A DNA stretch of 64,000 bases from positions 34,892-98,891 of the forward strand of contig JADBWK010000090.1 of assembly GCA_020404895.1 (NCBI GenBank), given 5' to 3'. The DNA comes from Pseudanabaena sp. M085S1SP2A07QC. GTDB lineage: Bacteria; Cyanobacteriota; Cyanobacteriia; Pseudanabaenales; Pseudanabaenaceae. Each line of letters opens with the position of its first letter. The first letter of the stretch is position 1. The position numbers were made by a program, and so were the translations under genes. Of this stretch, positions 25,414-35,160 are shown one piece after another. A model generated the notes under the pieces. That model saw nothing but the letters and a program-made list of their open reading frames with translations. It was not told the DNA's origin and did no database searches.

Positions 25414-25647
25414 ATGAGCCAAAGACTCAAGCGATGGGAATCCCCACGCAAAGAAGGGCGAAATGATAAAGGCAAGGGTGGATCTGCTCGCCAACGCCAA
25501 AAGAAAAAGCAAATGCAAATGCTTCGTAAGAAATTAAAAGCAGGAATTAATCCTAAACAAAAAAGAGATGGTGCAAGCGCCATCTCTTTTTTGTTTTTTG
25601 CCAACAGGTTAATGCGAAACCACAGGAATCTGTTGAGCAAAGTCTGA
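25414..25647 (+). CDS. Small basic hypothetical protein
   Basis: 77 residues. The first ~52 are strongly basic and hydrophilic (SQRLKRWESPRKEGRNDKGKGG, RQRQKKKQMQMLRKKLKAG), a pattern typical of nucleic-acid-binding small proteins. The C-terminal ~25 residues are translated from a terminator-like hairpin (25559-25592) and beyond, and overlap the convergent VOC gene by 39 bp, so the biological end may be earlier or the tail may be accidental. Function unknown. Confidence 0.55.
   Translation: MSQRLKRWESPRKEGRNDKGKGGSARQRQKKKQMQMLRKKLKAGINPKQKRDGASAISFLFFANRLMRNHRNLLSKV
25559..25592 (+). terminator. Terminator-like hairpin inside the small basic ORF
   Basis: AAAAAAGAGATGG pairs with CCATCTCTTTTTT. 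It has the look of a rho-independent terminator although the ORF reads through it. Confidence 0.7.
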
Positions 25648-26070
25648 ATCTCCGACTTTGTTGAAATCAGTCTCACCAAAAATTGCATTTTCAAATTTGT
25701 AATGCTTGAATTCTAAAATGTTGCCTGAATTATCAGCCAAGAAAAAGGTTCGATGCTCTAAAGGAGTGTCCACAAAGCGAATTTTTGGTTTTTGATAAAA
25801 TTTAAGACGCTTATCATGGACTTTTTCTAACAGAGCCATCCAGTTATTTTCGGAATAAAAAACTAACCCGAAATGTCGCGGATAGATGCCACGTTGAGAA
25901 TCAATATTCTCGTGATCAACATGCGCTACCAACTGGTGACCATACAAACTCATGATCAGCGAGTCGCTTGACTCGCGTCCCGCCAAACAACCCAAACCAT
26001 CAATATAAAAAGCTTTGGTGCTTGGAATATCTTTTACTGGAAATGCGAGATGAAAGAGGATCTTGGTCAT
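25609..26070 (-). CDS. VOC (glyoxalase/dioxygenase) superfamily protein
   Basis: 153 residues with the paired beta-alpha-beta-beta-beta units of the vicinal oxygen chelate fold: ILFHLAFPVKDIPSTKAFYIDGLGC, ... HFGLVFYS, TFFLADNSGNILEFKHY. Candidate metal ligands are H8, H77-region and E in NILEFKHY. Its start overlaps the purF stop by 4 bp (ATGA), so it is translated with purF. Substrate unknown; cyanobacterial homologs are annotated only as VOC family. Confidence 0.85.
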   Translation of the reverse strand: MTKILFHLAFPVKDIPSTKAFYIDGLGCLAGRESSDSLIMSLYGHQLVAHVDHENIDSQRGIYPRHFGLVFYSENNWMALLEKVHDKRLKFYQKPKIRFVDTPLEHRTFFLADNSGNILEFKHYKFENAIFGETDFNKVGDSDFAQQIPVVSH

Positions 26071-27596
26071 GTTGCCGTATTTTCTAGCATAAGTTTGGTG
26101 CGCTTGAGTTTATCAGGAACTTCAATCGGATATTTCCCAGTAAAACAAGCTGTGCAAAAATGCGTGGTATCAATTTGTGTCGCTTTTAACATTTCGTCAT
26201 GACTGAGATACGCAAGCGTGTCAACCTCAATCTGTTTGGCGATCGCCTCGACAGAATTATGTGAAGCAATCAAATGATCTTGCGAGTCTGTATCAATACC
26301 ATAAAAACAAGGGTGAGTAACGGGCGGCGAAGAAATACGCATATGTACCTCAATTGCACCAGCTTCACGCAATGCTCTTACTATTTTACGACTCGTCGTT
26401 CCCCTTACGATCGAATCATCGATCACAATTACCCGTTTACCCTGCAAAACATCCTTGAGTGTATTGAGCTTCATGCGGATGCCTGACTCTCGCATCGCTT
26501 GGGTTGGCTGAATGAAAGTCCGCCCTACATAGCGATTTTTAATCAAAGCCTCACCATAAGGAATCCCTGACTCTCGTGAAAATCCGATTGCCGCAGGAAT
26601 CCCTGAATCTGGGACACCAATTACAATATCGGCTTCCACAAAGCTTTCTCTAGCTAAAGCGCGACCGATTCGCAGTCTATAACTAAAGAGACTTTCATCA
26701 TGCATGACACTATCAGGTCTAGCAAAATAGATCATCTCAAATACACATAGCTTCGGTTTAGCCTCCACCCATTGTAAGGATTGAATCCCATTCTTGATCG
26801 TGATGATCACCAGTTCCCCAGGAAGAACCTCACGCACATATTCAGCGCCAATAATATCTAAGCCACAGGTCTCAGACGACAAAACATAAGAACCATCTTC
26901 AGTTTTGCCAATTACCAAAGGACGCACACCATAAGCATCTCTTGCTCCTACGATCGCATTAGGCATCGCCATTACTAAACTAAAAGCTCCATGGCATCGA
27001 CGCAGGGCCGTTATGATCGCCTCTTGCCAATCCTTACCTTCTTCTACTGCCTCACTAACGGCAAAAGCTATTCCTTCAGAATCAGTAGTTGATTCTAGTG
27101 CGTGCCCCTGAGCTAACAGTTCGCCGCGTAACTCTGTCGCGTTGACTAAATTGCCATTATGAGCAAGTGAGAAATCACCCAGTCTGGTATTAACAACAAT
27201 CGGTTGAGCATTGCAAACCTTGCTCGAACCTGTAGTCGAATAGCGATTATGACCAATCCCTAATGCTCCCTTCATTTCTGCGAGGATCGTTTCATTAAAT
27301 ACTTGAGCAACTAATCCCATCGCCTTATGTGTATGGGTCGTACCATGCTCATCGTAGACGGTAATACCTGCTGATTCCTGACCACGATGTTGTAAGGCAT
27401 AGAGTCCAAAATATACAAGTTTAGCAACATCTCCTTCTGCCGCTAATACCCCAAAAACGCCACAAGCTTCCTGTGGTTTGTCGGTCTCAATTTCATTGTC
27501 ATCATTAAAATCTAGATCTTCAAAATCTCTATGATTTATAAGGTTTTTAGGCATCTCATCAGCAAAAACAGAATGGTCAGAATGGTCTGGCAACAT
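26067..27596 (-). CDS. purF: Amidophosphoribosyltransferase
   Basis: First committed step of purine synthesis: PRPP plus glutamine to phosphoribosylamine. The catalytic Cys follows a propeptide (KPQEACGVFGVLA), then LQHRGQESAGI, GHNRYSTTGSS and the PRPP-binding VIVIDDSIVRGTTSRKIV. The C-terminal Cys residues of the iron-sulfur type (THFCTACFTG) are present. I chose ATG 27596 (MLPDHSDHS); the frame runs to 27680 with an unrelated basic stretch. A perfect 28-bp-arm hairpin lies upstream. Cytoplasmic, glutamine channelled between the two domains. Confidence 0.96.
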   Translation of the reverse strand: MLPDHSDHSVFADEMPKNLINHRDFEDLDFNDDNEIETDKPQEACGVFGVLAAEGDVAKLVYFGLYALQHRGQESAGITVYDEHGTTHTHKAMGLVAQVFNETILAEMKGALGIGHNRYSTTGSSKVCNAQPIVVNTRLGDFSLAHNGNLVNATELRGELLAQGHALESTTDSEGIAFAVSEAVEEGKDWQEAIITALRRCHGAFSLVMAMPNAIVGARDAYGVRPLVIGKTEDGSYVLSSETCGLDIIGAEYVREVLPGELVIITIKNGIQSLQWVEAKPKLCVFEMIYFARPDSVMHDESLFSYRLRIGRALARESFVEADIVIGVPDSGIPAAIGFSRESGIPYGEALIKNRYVGRTFIQPTQAMRESGIRMKLNTLKDVLQGKRVIVIDDSIVRGTTSRKIVRALREAGAIEVHMRISSPPVTHPCFYGIDTDSQDHLIASHNSVEAIAKQIEVDTLAYLSHDEMLKATQIDTTHFCTACFTGKYPIEVPDKLKRTKLMLENTAT

Positions 27597-27687
27597 AGCA
27601 GTTATACGCAATACATTAGTTTGGGTAGAAGAGAAAAGCCCCTTCCTAAATCCTACCAGTGTTAAGCATTTCTTAACCAAAATTAAT

Positions 27688-27750
27688 AATTCAAACCCAA
27701 AAGATAGAGTGCGCCGCGAAGTGGCGCACTCTATCTTTTGGGTTTGAATT
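27688..27750. repeat. Perfect 28-bp-arm hairpin between divergent purF and glpX
   Basis: AATTCAAACCCAAAAGATAG-AGTGCGCC arms with a GCGAAGT apex. It lies between divergent promoters, so it is not a terminator for either gene. Confidence 0.85.
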
Positions 27751-27895
27751 TGTCCTTCTGCCCTGTAAACTTAATTACAAGGTTATGTAGTAAGACATAG
27801 CCAAACTTATATTTTGTTTTCTGGTTCTAAAGAAATTCTAGAACGTAACGAAGTCTTAATGTTTATAAAATTTAGGTAAATAGGTATTTCTACAC

Positions 27896-28939
27896 ATGGA
27901 TAGTACAATCAGTCTTGAGATTATTGAGGTCGTTGAACAAGCGGCGATCGCATCTTCTAAGTGGATGGGTTTGGGCAAAAAAGACGAAGCCGACGAAGCC
28001 GCAGTTGAAGCAATGCGCGAACGTATGAACAAGATTCATATGCGCGGACGGATCGTCATCGGTGAAGGTGAACGTGACGAAGCACCTATGCTATATATCG
28101 GCGAAGAAGTTGGTATCTGCACACAGGCAAATGCTGCCGAGTTCTGCACAATCGAAGAATTACAGGAAATCGATATCGCTGTTGACCCTTGCGAAGGGAC
28201 AAACCTTGTTGCTTACGGCCAAAATGGCTCGATGGCAGTTCTAGCCATCTCTGAGCGTGGCGGTTTGTTCCAAGCTCCCGACTTTTATATGGATAAACTA
28301 GCTGCACCACCTGCGGCAAAAGGACATGTCGATATTCGCAACACACCTACCAAAAATCTACAAATTCTTTCTGACTGTTTGGGTCGTGCGATCGAAGAGT
28401 TAGTTGTTGTCGTTATGGATCGTCCCCGACACAAAGGCTTGATCGCTGAAATCCGTGCTGCTGGCGCTCGTGTACGTTTGATCAGCGATGGTGATGTATC
28501 GGCAGCAATTTGCTGTGGTTTTTCTGGTACAAACATCCATGCTTTGATGGGTATCGGTGCTGCTCCTGAAGGTGTAATCTCCGCAGCTGCAATGCGTTGC
28601 TTGGGTGGACATTTCCAAGGTCGTCTAGTCTATGACCCTGCCGAAGTTAATACTCCTGAAAGTGCTAGCTGGACGCGTGAAGGCAACTTGGCTCGTCTCA
28701 AGGAAATGGGCATCACTGATGGCGATAAAGTCTATGATGCAAACGAATTGGCTTGCGGCAAAGACGTCTTGTTTGCTGGGTGTGGTATTACCCCTGGCAC
28801 TTTGATGGAAGGCGTACGTTTCTTTGCTGGCGGTTGCCGTACACAATCTTTGGTTATTTCAACTCAATCTAAGACTGCTCGTTTCGTTGACACCATTCAC
28901 TTGACAAGCGACAAACCTAAAACGATTAATCTGCGCTAA
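27896..28939 (+). CDS. glpX: Class II fructose-1,6-bisphosphatase / sedoheptulose-1,7-bisphosphatase
   Basis: Calvin cycle and gluconeogenesis enzyme that in cyanobacteria hydrolyses both FBP and SBP. 347 residues. Family landmarks: [41 protein letters not shown] (metal site), [40 protein letters not shown] 27896 has only a weak upstream Shine-Dalgarno. Cytoplasmic tetramer, redox- and AMP-regulated in related species. No frame problems. Confidence 0.97.
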   Translation: MDSTISLEIIEVVEQAAIASSKWMGLGKKDEADEAAVEAMRERMNKIHMRGRIVIGEGERDEAPMLYIGEEVGICTQANAAEFCTIEELQEIDIAVDPCEGTNLVAYGQNGSMAVLAISERGGLFQAPDFYMDKLAAPPAAKGHVDIRNTPTKNLQILSDCLGRAIEELVVVVMDRPRHKGLIAEIRAAGARVRLISDGDVSAAICCGFSGTNIHALMGIGAAPEGVISAAAMRCLGGHFQGRLVYDPAEVNTPESASWTREGNLARLKEMGITDGDKVYDANELACGKDVLFAGCGITPGTLMEGVRFFAGGCRTQSLVISTQSKTARFVDTIHLTSDKPKTINLR

Positions 28940-28973
28940 TTATATAGAACTACAATCGCCGTAGGCTCTAAAA

Positions 28974-29036
28974 ATATAAAGCCAAAAAGATTAGAGGCAG
29001 CGCTTTGCGCTGCCTCTAATCTTTTTGGCTTTATAT
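28974..29036. terminator. glpX terminator-like hairpin
   Basis: Long perfect arms ATATAAAGCCAAAAAGATTA-GAGGCAGCGC with a TTT loop, just after glpX. Confidence 0.8.
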
Positions 29037-29135
29037 CAATTCACGAAAGTGTGACAACTCTTTTGTGAATTAAAGAAAAACCCAGTAAGGGTTTTAAAAT
29101 CACAAAATGGCTATGCCATTTTGTGATTTGGTATT
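29037..29135 (+). repeat. ~100-bp composite repeat, copy left of hemA
   Basis: Order: AATTCACGAAAGTGT palindrome, AACCCAGTAAGGGTTTTAAAA, then CACAAAATGGC/GCCATTTTGTG hairpin. The reverse complement of 30622-30723 aligns to it over its whole length with scattered mismatches; a partial relative is at 19108-19175. Confidence 0.75.
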
Positions 29136-29273
29136 TAAAGAATGGAGGCAGCTATATTACAGAACGTTAAGGAGTAATAAGTACCTACTACACTGGTAGC
29201 TATCTCCTGATAAGCTCTTCCCATAAGATAATTATTTCTAGTCCAGTTCTTAATTAAGAAACGCATTTACGAT

Positions 29274-30575
29274 ATGAATATTGCAGTTGTTGGCTTGAGT
29301 CATAAAACGGCGACTGTGGAAGTACGGGAAAAGTTGAGTATTCCTGAAGATCGCATGGAAGCTGCGATCGCTCAACTAATGAGCTATCCGAGTATTGAAG
29401 AAGCTGCGATCTTAAGCACCTGTAACCGCTTAGAGTTGTATGTAGTTACTAGCGAAGCCGAAAGTGGTATTCGCGAAATTATGCAGTTTCTTTCAGAGTT
29501 TAGCCAACTACCTCTACAGTATCTACGTCGCTATCTGTTTATTCTCCTCCGTCAAGATGCCGTAACTCATCTGATGCGAGTTGCTTCGGGTTTAGATAGT
29601 CTTGTTCTAGGCGAGGGACAAATTCTCGCACAGGTCAAAAACACCCATCGACTCGCTCAGCAACATAATGGCGCAGGTCGAATTCTCAACCAACTTTTTA
29701 AACAATCTCTGTCTGCAGGTAAGCGAGTTCGGACTGAAACCGAAATTGGAACGGGTGCAGTATCAATCAGTTCTGCTGCGGTTGAGCTTGCCCAAATTAA
29801 ATTACAAAATTTATCTGATAAGCATACGACAATCATCGGTGCTGGCAAAATGTCTCGCCTGTTGGTGAAGCATTTGATTTCTAAAGGAGCCCTAAAAATT
29901 GCGCTCGTAAATCGATCTCGCGATCGCGCTGCGGCAATGCTCAAGGAATTTGAGACAAGTGATGCGGAGTTTGATATCCGTCCATTAGATCAAATGTTGG
30001 ATTGTGTAGCCATTTCCGATCTTGTATTTACTAGTACAGCTTCGACTGAAGTGATTCTTAGCCACCAAAATCTCGATGCGATCGCCCAAAATCACACAGG
30101 TTTGACCCTTATTGATATTTCTGTACCCCGCAATATCAGTTCTGATGTTAAAGATTTGCCAAACACCAGAGCTTTTAACGTCGATGATTTGCAAGCAGTG
30201 GTAGCAGGAAATCAAGAAAGCCGTCGTCAAATGGCGATGCAAGCTGAGATTTTGCTAGAAGGTTGTGTTGCTGAATTTGATATGTGGTGGCGATCGCTCG
30301 AGACTGTACCCACGATCAGCAAGCTCCGTCAAAAGCTAGAAATCATCCGCGAACAAGAAATGGAAAAAGCCCTATCTCGCCTCGGCAATGATTTTGCAGA
30401 CAAGCATCAGGATGTTATCGAGAGCATGACTCGCGGCATTATCAACAAGATCTTGCATGATCCGATGGTGCAGTTACGCGCTCAGCAAGACATCGAGACG
30501 CGCCGCCGTGCGATGCAAATGTTACAAGTACTTTTTGATCTAGATTCGCCATCGAGTCAACTAAAAGAAGGGTAA
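29274..30575 (+). CDS. hemA: Glutamyl-tRNA reductase
   Basis: First enzyme of tetrapyrrole synthesis in cyanobacteria: reduces glutamyl-tRNA(Glu) to glutamate-1-semialdehyde. 433 residues. The catalytic Cys is in [29 protein letters not shown], the Rossmann motif [23 protein letters not shown] and the C-terminal dimerisation helix are all there. A terminator (30578-30605) follows at once. The gene is enclosed by inverted copies of a ~100-bp repeat. Expression control is not visible in the sequence. Confidence 0.97.
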   Translation: MNIAVVGLSHKTATVEVREKLSIPEDRMEAAIAQLMSYPSIEEAAILSTCNRLELYVVTSEAESGIREIMQFLSEFSQLPLQYLRRYLFILLRQDAVTHLMRVASGLDSLVLGEGQILAQVKNTHRLAQQHNGAGRILNQLFKQSLSAGKRVRTETEIGTGAVSISSAAVELAQIKLQNLSDKHTTIIGAGKMSRLLVKHLISKGALKIALVNRSRDRAAAMLKEFETSDAEFDIRPLDQMLDCVAISDLVFTSTASTEVILSHQNLDAIAQNHTGLTLIDISVPRNISSDVKDLPNTRAFNVDDLQAVVAGNQESRRQMAMQAEILLEGCVAEFDMWWRSLETVPTISKLRQKLEIIREQEMEKALSRLGNDFADKHQDVIESMTRGIINKILHDPMVQLRAQQDIETRRRAMQMLQVLFDLDSPSSQLKEG

Positions 30576-30577
30576 AT

Positions 30578-30605
30578 AAAAAAGCCGCCTTGAGTCGGCT
30601 TTTTT
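30578..30605 (+). terminator. hemA rho-independent terminator
   Basis: AAAAAAGCCG-CCTTGAGT-CGGCTTTTT, directly after the stop codon. Confidence 0.85.
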
Positions 30606-30621
30606 ATGACTACGTAATTAT

Positions 30622-30723
30622 CCCAAAGCACAAAATGGCTACGCCATTTTGTGCTTTTAAAACTCTTACTGGGTTGAGTTTTTAATTCGCAGAAGTGTTG
30701 CCACACTTTTGTGAATTGGTATT
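30622..30723 (-). repeat. ~100-bp composite repeat, inverted copy right of hemA
   Basis: Reverse-complement relative of 29037-29135, containing CACAAAATGGC/GCCATTTTGTG and AGAAGTGT..ACACTTTTGTGAATT. The remaining gap to 30940 is AT-rich with no gene recognised. Confidence 0.75.
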
Positions 30724-30939
30724 ACTCCAAAATTAGCGGTGTGTGGCATCGCCACGCAGCGCTAATTTTTCACTGGGAAGGGAATAGGTTGATGGTGAGA
30801 CAGCGATCGCGCTTCTAAAGACAGATTGTTTTTGAACCATAGACTAAAGTAAACTTTTGTTAAATGTAAAAACCTAAGTGATTCAACTTAATTTACATAT
30901 TTATAAAAAATTTATTTTTAGAAATCTAGAAGGTAAAAA

Positions 30940-31374
30940 ATGTCTGAAACTAAGGCATCTGGGTTTGGTCATGTTTCTGGACAGCCCAAGAAGAAGAAAA
31001 AAGCGCCAAACAAGCGTGAGGCTGCTGCTAGTAAATATGATGAGATGAAGAGTAAGGGTTTGCCTGAGTTCAACATTTTTATCCGTATTAAGGGTAAGGA
31101 ATGGGTTCCTGCGGGTTCGATGGCAGTGGAACGCAGTAATAAAATTAGTCAGGCAATTTTTCAACAGGAAGCGGAGTTATTGAAAAGCGCAATCCGTTTA
31201 TATCCTATTTTGCGGAAGTTCAAAGACAATTTGGAATATGGCTATCGTCTGAAAGAGTTTCCTGATGAGGAAGTTACAGTTGCAGTTTTGCCTGATCCAA
31301 CAATTGGCGATAGAGTGAAGTACGCTTTTGCTAAGGCTAAGGAATACTTCAACAGCATAACTAAAAAGAAATAA
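30940..31374 (+). CDS. Conserved hypothetical protein (cyanobacterial/plastid-type, possibly DUF6523/HHL1-like)
   Basis: 144 residues. A Lys-rich N-terminus (SGQPKKKKKAPNKREAAASKYDEMK) precedes a compact region: GLPEFNIFIRIKGKEWVPAGSMAVERSNKISQAIF, LRKFKDNLEYGYRLKEFPDEEV. I remember such sequences from cyanobacteria and plant chloroplasts, possibly under DUF6523, but cannot confirm that. No TM segments. Stands alone, ended by a strong hairpin. Function is not proposed. Confidence 0.75.
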   Translation: MSETKASGFGHVSGQPKKKKKAPNKREAAASKYDEMKSKGLPEFNIFIRIKGKEWVPAGSMAVERSNKISQAIFQQEAELLKSAIRLYPILRKFKDNLEYGYRLKEFPDEEVTVAVLPDPTIGDRVKYAFAKAKEYFNSITKKK

Positions 31375-31378
31375 AACC

Positions 31379-31419
31379 CCAAAGAGAGTTGCGCCGCTTT
31401 GCGGCGCAACTCTCTTTGG
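31379..31419. terminator. Hairpin between convergent genes
   Basis: CCAAAGAGAGTTGCGCCGC arms with a TTT loop, between the convergent 30940 gene and the response-regulator operon. Confidence 0.8.
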
Positions 31420-31428
31420 CGAGTAGTT

Positions 31429-32142
31429 TCATTCAACTACCTTAACCTTCCCAGATTGAATTGCATCAAATACTGAGTGAATTTGATAAACCTCCTGATA
31501 GGTTAGCCCTGAATTCTCAAATAAAGCATTGAAAATTGCTTTACTAAAATATAAGTAACCTTTACGGCTAATCATCCCCGACTGCATAATACGATGAACA
31601 ACTTCATCAATACTAATTGAATTAGTTGAAGTCCCACGAGTAGTCTCTTCGGGCAGTTTAAACTCAGAACTTTGTGTACTAGCATTAGTAAAACTAGGAC
31701 TAGATAATCCAGAAATAGACTGATTAGGAATCATCGGAGGATTTACAGACCTCCCCCTGTCAGGAAGACAACGATTAATTGCTGCTTTAAGCATCTCAGG
31801 ATCAAATGGCTTGGTAAGGTAGTCATCAGCTCCTATTTCCATACATTTCATAACGCTATCCATTTCTTCGATCGCTGATATCATGATTACAGGAATGTCA
31901 CGGAGCCTTGAGTCTTCCTTTAAATATTTAAGAACTGCATATCCATCAATTTCAGGCATCATGATATCCAAAAGGATTAGATCATAAAGATTCGCTTGAA
32001 TCATTGATAAAGCTTCTCTGCCATCACCAGCCATTGATAAATTAAAATCTCTTCTATGCAACCGCCGAGCAAGCATATCGCGATTTATTTCATTGTCATC
32101 AACAATCAATACTTGAAAATTTTGAATTCCCATTTTTGCCAA
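31429..32142 (-). CDS. Response regulator with C-terminal helical region
   Basis: 237 residues. The receiver domain is complete: DDNEINRD acidic pair, phospho-acceptor Asp in LILLDIMMPEIDG, Ser/Thr in ISAIEE and Lys in YLTKPFDPE. After a Ser/Pro/Thr linker (~140-170) comes a ~60-residue helical tail (IDEVVHRIMQSGMISRKGYLYFSKAIFNAL) of unknown type. Last gene of a three-receiver operon, 26 bp after the GGDEF gene. No histidine kinase is close by. Confidence 0.88.
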   Translation of the reverse strand: MAKMGIQNFQVLIVDDNEINRDMLARRLHRRDFNLSMAGDGREALSMIQANLYDLILLDIMMPEIDGYAVLKYLKEDSRLRDIPVIMISAIEEMDSVMKCMEIGADDYLTKPFDPEMLKAAINRCLPDRGRSVNPPMIPNQSISGLSSPSFTNASTQSSEFKLPEETTRGTSTNSISIDEVVHRIMQSGMISRKGYLYFSKAIFNALFENSGLTYQEVYQIHSVFDAIQSGKVKVVE

Positions 32143-32168
32143 CCGCTATTTAAAATCTCAATGTTTGA

Positions 32169-33179
32169 TTATCTGTCCGTTGACCATACTTTTACACGAT
32201 TTCGCCCCTCTCGTTTAGCCTGATACAGTGCTAAGTCTGCTTCTTTAATTAATTGTTGAGATGTGGAAATTTGGGTGTGAGGGCTGATAGTTGCCGTTCC
32301 TAAACTAGCCGTGACACAAGAATTTATTTGCGAAGAACTATGACTTATATTAAGATTTTTAATAGCATAACGAATTTGTTCTGCACAAAACTCTGCTCCT
32401 GATGCATCCGTATCTGGCAAAATTACTGCAAATTCTTCACCTCCATATCTTGCTAACGTATCCCTAGGTCGTTTGATCACCTGTGAAGCAGCAATCGCAA
32501 CTTGGCACAGACAGTCATCTCCCACTAAATGACCGTAGGTGTCATTATATTTCTTAAAGTAGTCTATATCAAATAATATGAGTGAAAGAGATTTCTTTTC
32601 TCTGTGGGCTGCGTTCCATTCCCTTTCTAGGACAGTATCAAAGCAACGACGATTGGCAATACCAGTTAATCCATCACGATGTGAAAGCGCTTCCAACTCA
32701 TTTTTAACAACTTCCAATTCGTGATATGCGACAGCAAGTTCCTTATATGCCGCCTCTAGTTTCTGATTATTTAAAACTTCGCGATCGCGCCATATTTTCT
32801 TCTCTAGACAAGCACTTACCCTTGCTTTGAGAAGGACACGATCATATGGTTTGATTAAGTAATCTTCAGCCCCCTTTTGAATGCACGCAAGCATCATTTC
32901 TTTCTCGTCTAATGCTGAAATAATAATTACAGGCATCACTCGCGATTGGTAATTATCCTTAAGATGAGTTAATGTCTCTAAGCCATTCATTACTGGCATC
33001 ATCATATCCAGCAAGATTAAATCTATAGAATTTGAAGCAACAATTTCTAGACCGCTTTTGCCCCCATCCGTCAAGGTAATATCTGAATATCCTAATTTTT
33101 TTAAATGCCGAAAGAGAATCTCTCGATTCATCGGATCATCATCAATAACTAATAGCTTCGCATTACTAATTTCTGACAT
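32169..33179 (-). CDS. Receiver-GGDEF diguanylate cyclase
   Basis: 336 residues: receiver (DDDPMNREILF, LILLDMMMPVMNG, YLIKPYDR) joined by a coiled-coil helix (~130-175) to a GGDEF domain. The active site GGEEF is intact, the inhibitory RxxD site (RPRD) sits five residues upstream, and DIDYFKKYNDTYGH supplies the metal Asp. It should make cyclic di-GMP under control of phosphorylation and product inhibition. It is the middle gene of the operon and overlaps the preceding receiver gene by 14 bp. Confidence 0.94.
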   Translation of the reverse strand: MSEISNAKLLVIDDDPMNREILFRHLKKLGYSDITLTDGGKSGLEIVASNSIDLILLDMMMPVMNGLETLTHLKDNYQSRVMPVIIISALDEKEMMLACIQKGAEDYLIKPYDRVLLKARVSACLEKKIWRDREVLNNQKLEAAYKELAVAYHELEVVKNELEALSHRDGLTGIANRRCFDTVLEREWNAAHREKKSLSLILFDIDYFKKYNDTYGHLVGDDCLCQVAIAASQVIKRPRDTLARYGGEEFAVILPDTDASGAEFCAEQIRYAIKNLNISHSSSQINSCVTASLGTATISPHTQISTSQQLIKEADLALYQAKREGRNRVKVWSTDR

Positions 33180-33543
33180 ACTTTTTTAATAACTGCTCAA
33201 TCTTGCCTAATAGTCGTGCAAATTCTATGGGCTTTGTGTCGTAATCATCACAACCAGCTTCGATACCTCTCTCGCGATCTCCGACCATAGCATGTGCTGA
33301 GCAACCGATAATCGGAATATTTTGAGTAGCAGTTATTTGCTTCAAGCGTTTTGTAGCTTCCCATCCATCTAAAATTGGTAGACTCATGTCCATAACGATC
33401 AGGTCAGGTAGCTCTGTTTGGGCAGTTACTACACCTGACTCCCCGTCAACAGCAACTATAACGTCAAAACCGCGACGAACTAGTCTTCGTGACAGCATGT
33501 CGCGATTCATTTCATTATCTTCTACCAGCAGGATTTTTGGCAT
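33166..33543 (-). CDS. Single-domain response regulator
   Basis: 125 residues from ATG 33543 (MPKILLVEDNEMNRDML); the frame's upstream ATG (33603) lies in a hairpin. All receiver residues are present: EDNE, D in LIVMDMSLPILDG, S in GCSAHAM, K in DTKPIEF. Probably a CheY/DivK-like partner that relays phosphate to the other two proteins. First gene of the operon. Confidence 0.9.
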   Translation of the reverse strand: MPKILLVEDNEMNRDMLSRRLVRRGFDVIVAVDGESGVVTAQTELPDLIVMDMSLPILDGWEATKRLKQITATQNIPIIGCSAHAMVGDRERGIEAGCDDYDTKPIEFARLLGKIEQLLKKYVRN

Positions 33544-33590
33544 AAAGATTTTTCTGATAATACCTAGATTACTATAGTTTGGTAAATAAG

Positions 33591-33687
33591 GTAAAAGGCT
33601 CACTATGAGAGCCTTTTACGTGCTTCGCATGATTAAAAAAATAAAGATAAAATCTATACCGCCCGCGTAGTGGGCAATATAGATTTT
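33591..33687. terminator. Two hairpins downstream of guaB3
   Basis: GTAAAAGGCTC/GAGCCTTTTAC-type hairpin (33591-33618) and AAAATCTATA/TATAGATTTT (33649-33687). They separate guaB3 from the response-regulator operon, both read on the minus strand. Confidence 0.65.
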
Positions 33688-33725
33688 TGGGTTTTATATT
33701 TAATTGTGCGTTGTACTTACCTTAT

Positions 33726-34889
33726 TTATTTGCCCATTCCAAGCTGCTGAGCTTTTTGGTAAACCTTACCCTCAGTTAAAAGTGAAGGCGCAATTACCAC
33801 TTCAACCTGTTGCATTTCTCGAATATTGGCAGCTCCGAGAGTTCCCATGCTGGTCTTAAGTGCTCCTAAGAGGTTGTGAGTGCCATCATCAAGCCCCGCT
33901 GGCCCACGCAAAATTTGCTCTAGTGTGCCTGTAGTGCCGACACGAATTCTGGTTCCACGAGGTAAGACTGGGCTAGGAGTTGCCATCCCCCAGTGAAAGC
34001 CCCGACCAGGAGCTTCTTTAGCTCTAGCAAAGGGCGAGCCAATCATAACGGCATCGGCTCCACAAGCGATCGACTTACAAATGTCGCCACCCGTAATCAA
34101 GCCACCATCAGCAATTATTGATACATATTTGCCAGTTTCTTGAAAAAAGTCTTCGCGAGCAGCCGCGCAGTCGGCTACAGCTGTAGCTTGAGGAATACCT
34201 ACCCCAAGCACACCTCTAGATGTACAAGCAGCTCCTGGTCCAATACCAACAAGTACACCTGCTGCACCTGCTCTTAAAAGTTCTAAGGTGACATCATAGG
34301 TGACACAGTTGCCCATCAGGACTGGGATTGGCATTTCTCGGCAGAATTTAGCGAGATCGAGGGAGACTAATCCTTCAGCAGCGATGTGAGTAGTCGAGAC
34401 AACTGTTGACTGTAAGAAAAACAAGTCGCAACCCGCTTCAGCAGCGATCGCACCATATTTAAAGGCATTAACTGGGATACTGCTGGCGCAAGCAATGCCA
34501 CCTTTTTCTTTAATTTCGCGGATACGTTTTTGAATAAGCTCAGGCTTAACGGGTTCGGCATAGAGTTCTTGCATAAGTGAGACAAACTCAGTAACACCAA
34601 CTGAGGCAATTTTGTCTAAAATTGGAGTGGGATCGTCATATCGGGTCTGGATACCATCAAGGTTGATTACGCCTAATGCACCTAAATCCGAAAGTTTTAC
34701 CGCCATATCAACATCGATAACACCATCCATTGCACTAGCAATAATCGGAATTTCGCGACGAATTCCTCCAACCTCCCAAAATGTATCGGCAACGTTGGGA
34801 TCGAGAGTTTTACCCCCTGGTACTAATGCAATTTCGTCGATACCATAGGCTCTGCGTGCAGTTTTACCGCGCCCAATTTGAATGTCCAC
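33726..34889 (-). CDS. guaB3: GuaB3-family IMP dehydrogenase-related protein
   Basis: 387 residues. TIM-barrel of the IMPDH/GMPR superfamily without the CBS pair: PIIASAMDGV, ADGGLITGGDICKS, and the catalytic loop GPGAACTSRGVLG with its Cys; C-terminal MGTLGA. GuaB3 proteins are shared by cyanobacteria and actinobacteria; a purine-nucleotide reductase/dehydrogenase role is established only for the family. Start codon is GTG (34889). No frame defects. The next gene upstream, livM, is divergent. Confidence 0.93.
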   Translation of the reverse strand: MDIQIGRGKTARRAYGIDEIALVPGGKTLDPNVADTFWEVGGIRREIPIIASAMDGVIDVDMAVKLSDLGALGVINLDGIQTRYDDPTPILDKIASVGVTEFVSLMQELYAEPVKPELIQKRIREIKEKGGIACASSIPVNAFKYGAIAAEAGCDLFFLQSTVVSTTHIAAEGLVSLDLAKFCREMPIPVLMGNCVTYDVTLELLRAGAAGVLVGIGPGAACTSRGVLGVGIPQATAVADCAAAREDFFQETGKYVSIIADGGLITGGDICKSIACGADAVMIGSPFARAKEAPGRGFHWGMATPSPVLPRGTRIRVGTTGTLEQILRGPAGLDDGTHNLLGALKTSMGTLGAANIREMQQVEVVIAPSLLTEGKVYQKAQQLGMGK

Positions 34890-35160
34890 TGTTTGTACTC
34901 TCTAGAATTTGATATTTGCTAAGGGTTACGTAAAAATCTTGCATTTAAGATCTACGCTAAGGGTTAATGTGTTAAGCGGCGATCGCTATGGTGATTGCTG
35001 CTTGAGTTGTGTCTATGCTTACAGAAAATCTTAATAGTTTCTTAAGATAATGTTGCTTATTGACTAATGATAGCTAATTAGTGTGATGGAAGGCTATTTT
35101 TTAAGAGATGAGCATAGGTTTGATTTTCAAAAATAACTAAAAAAAGTAACCAAAGTCTAA

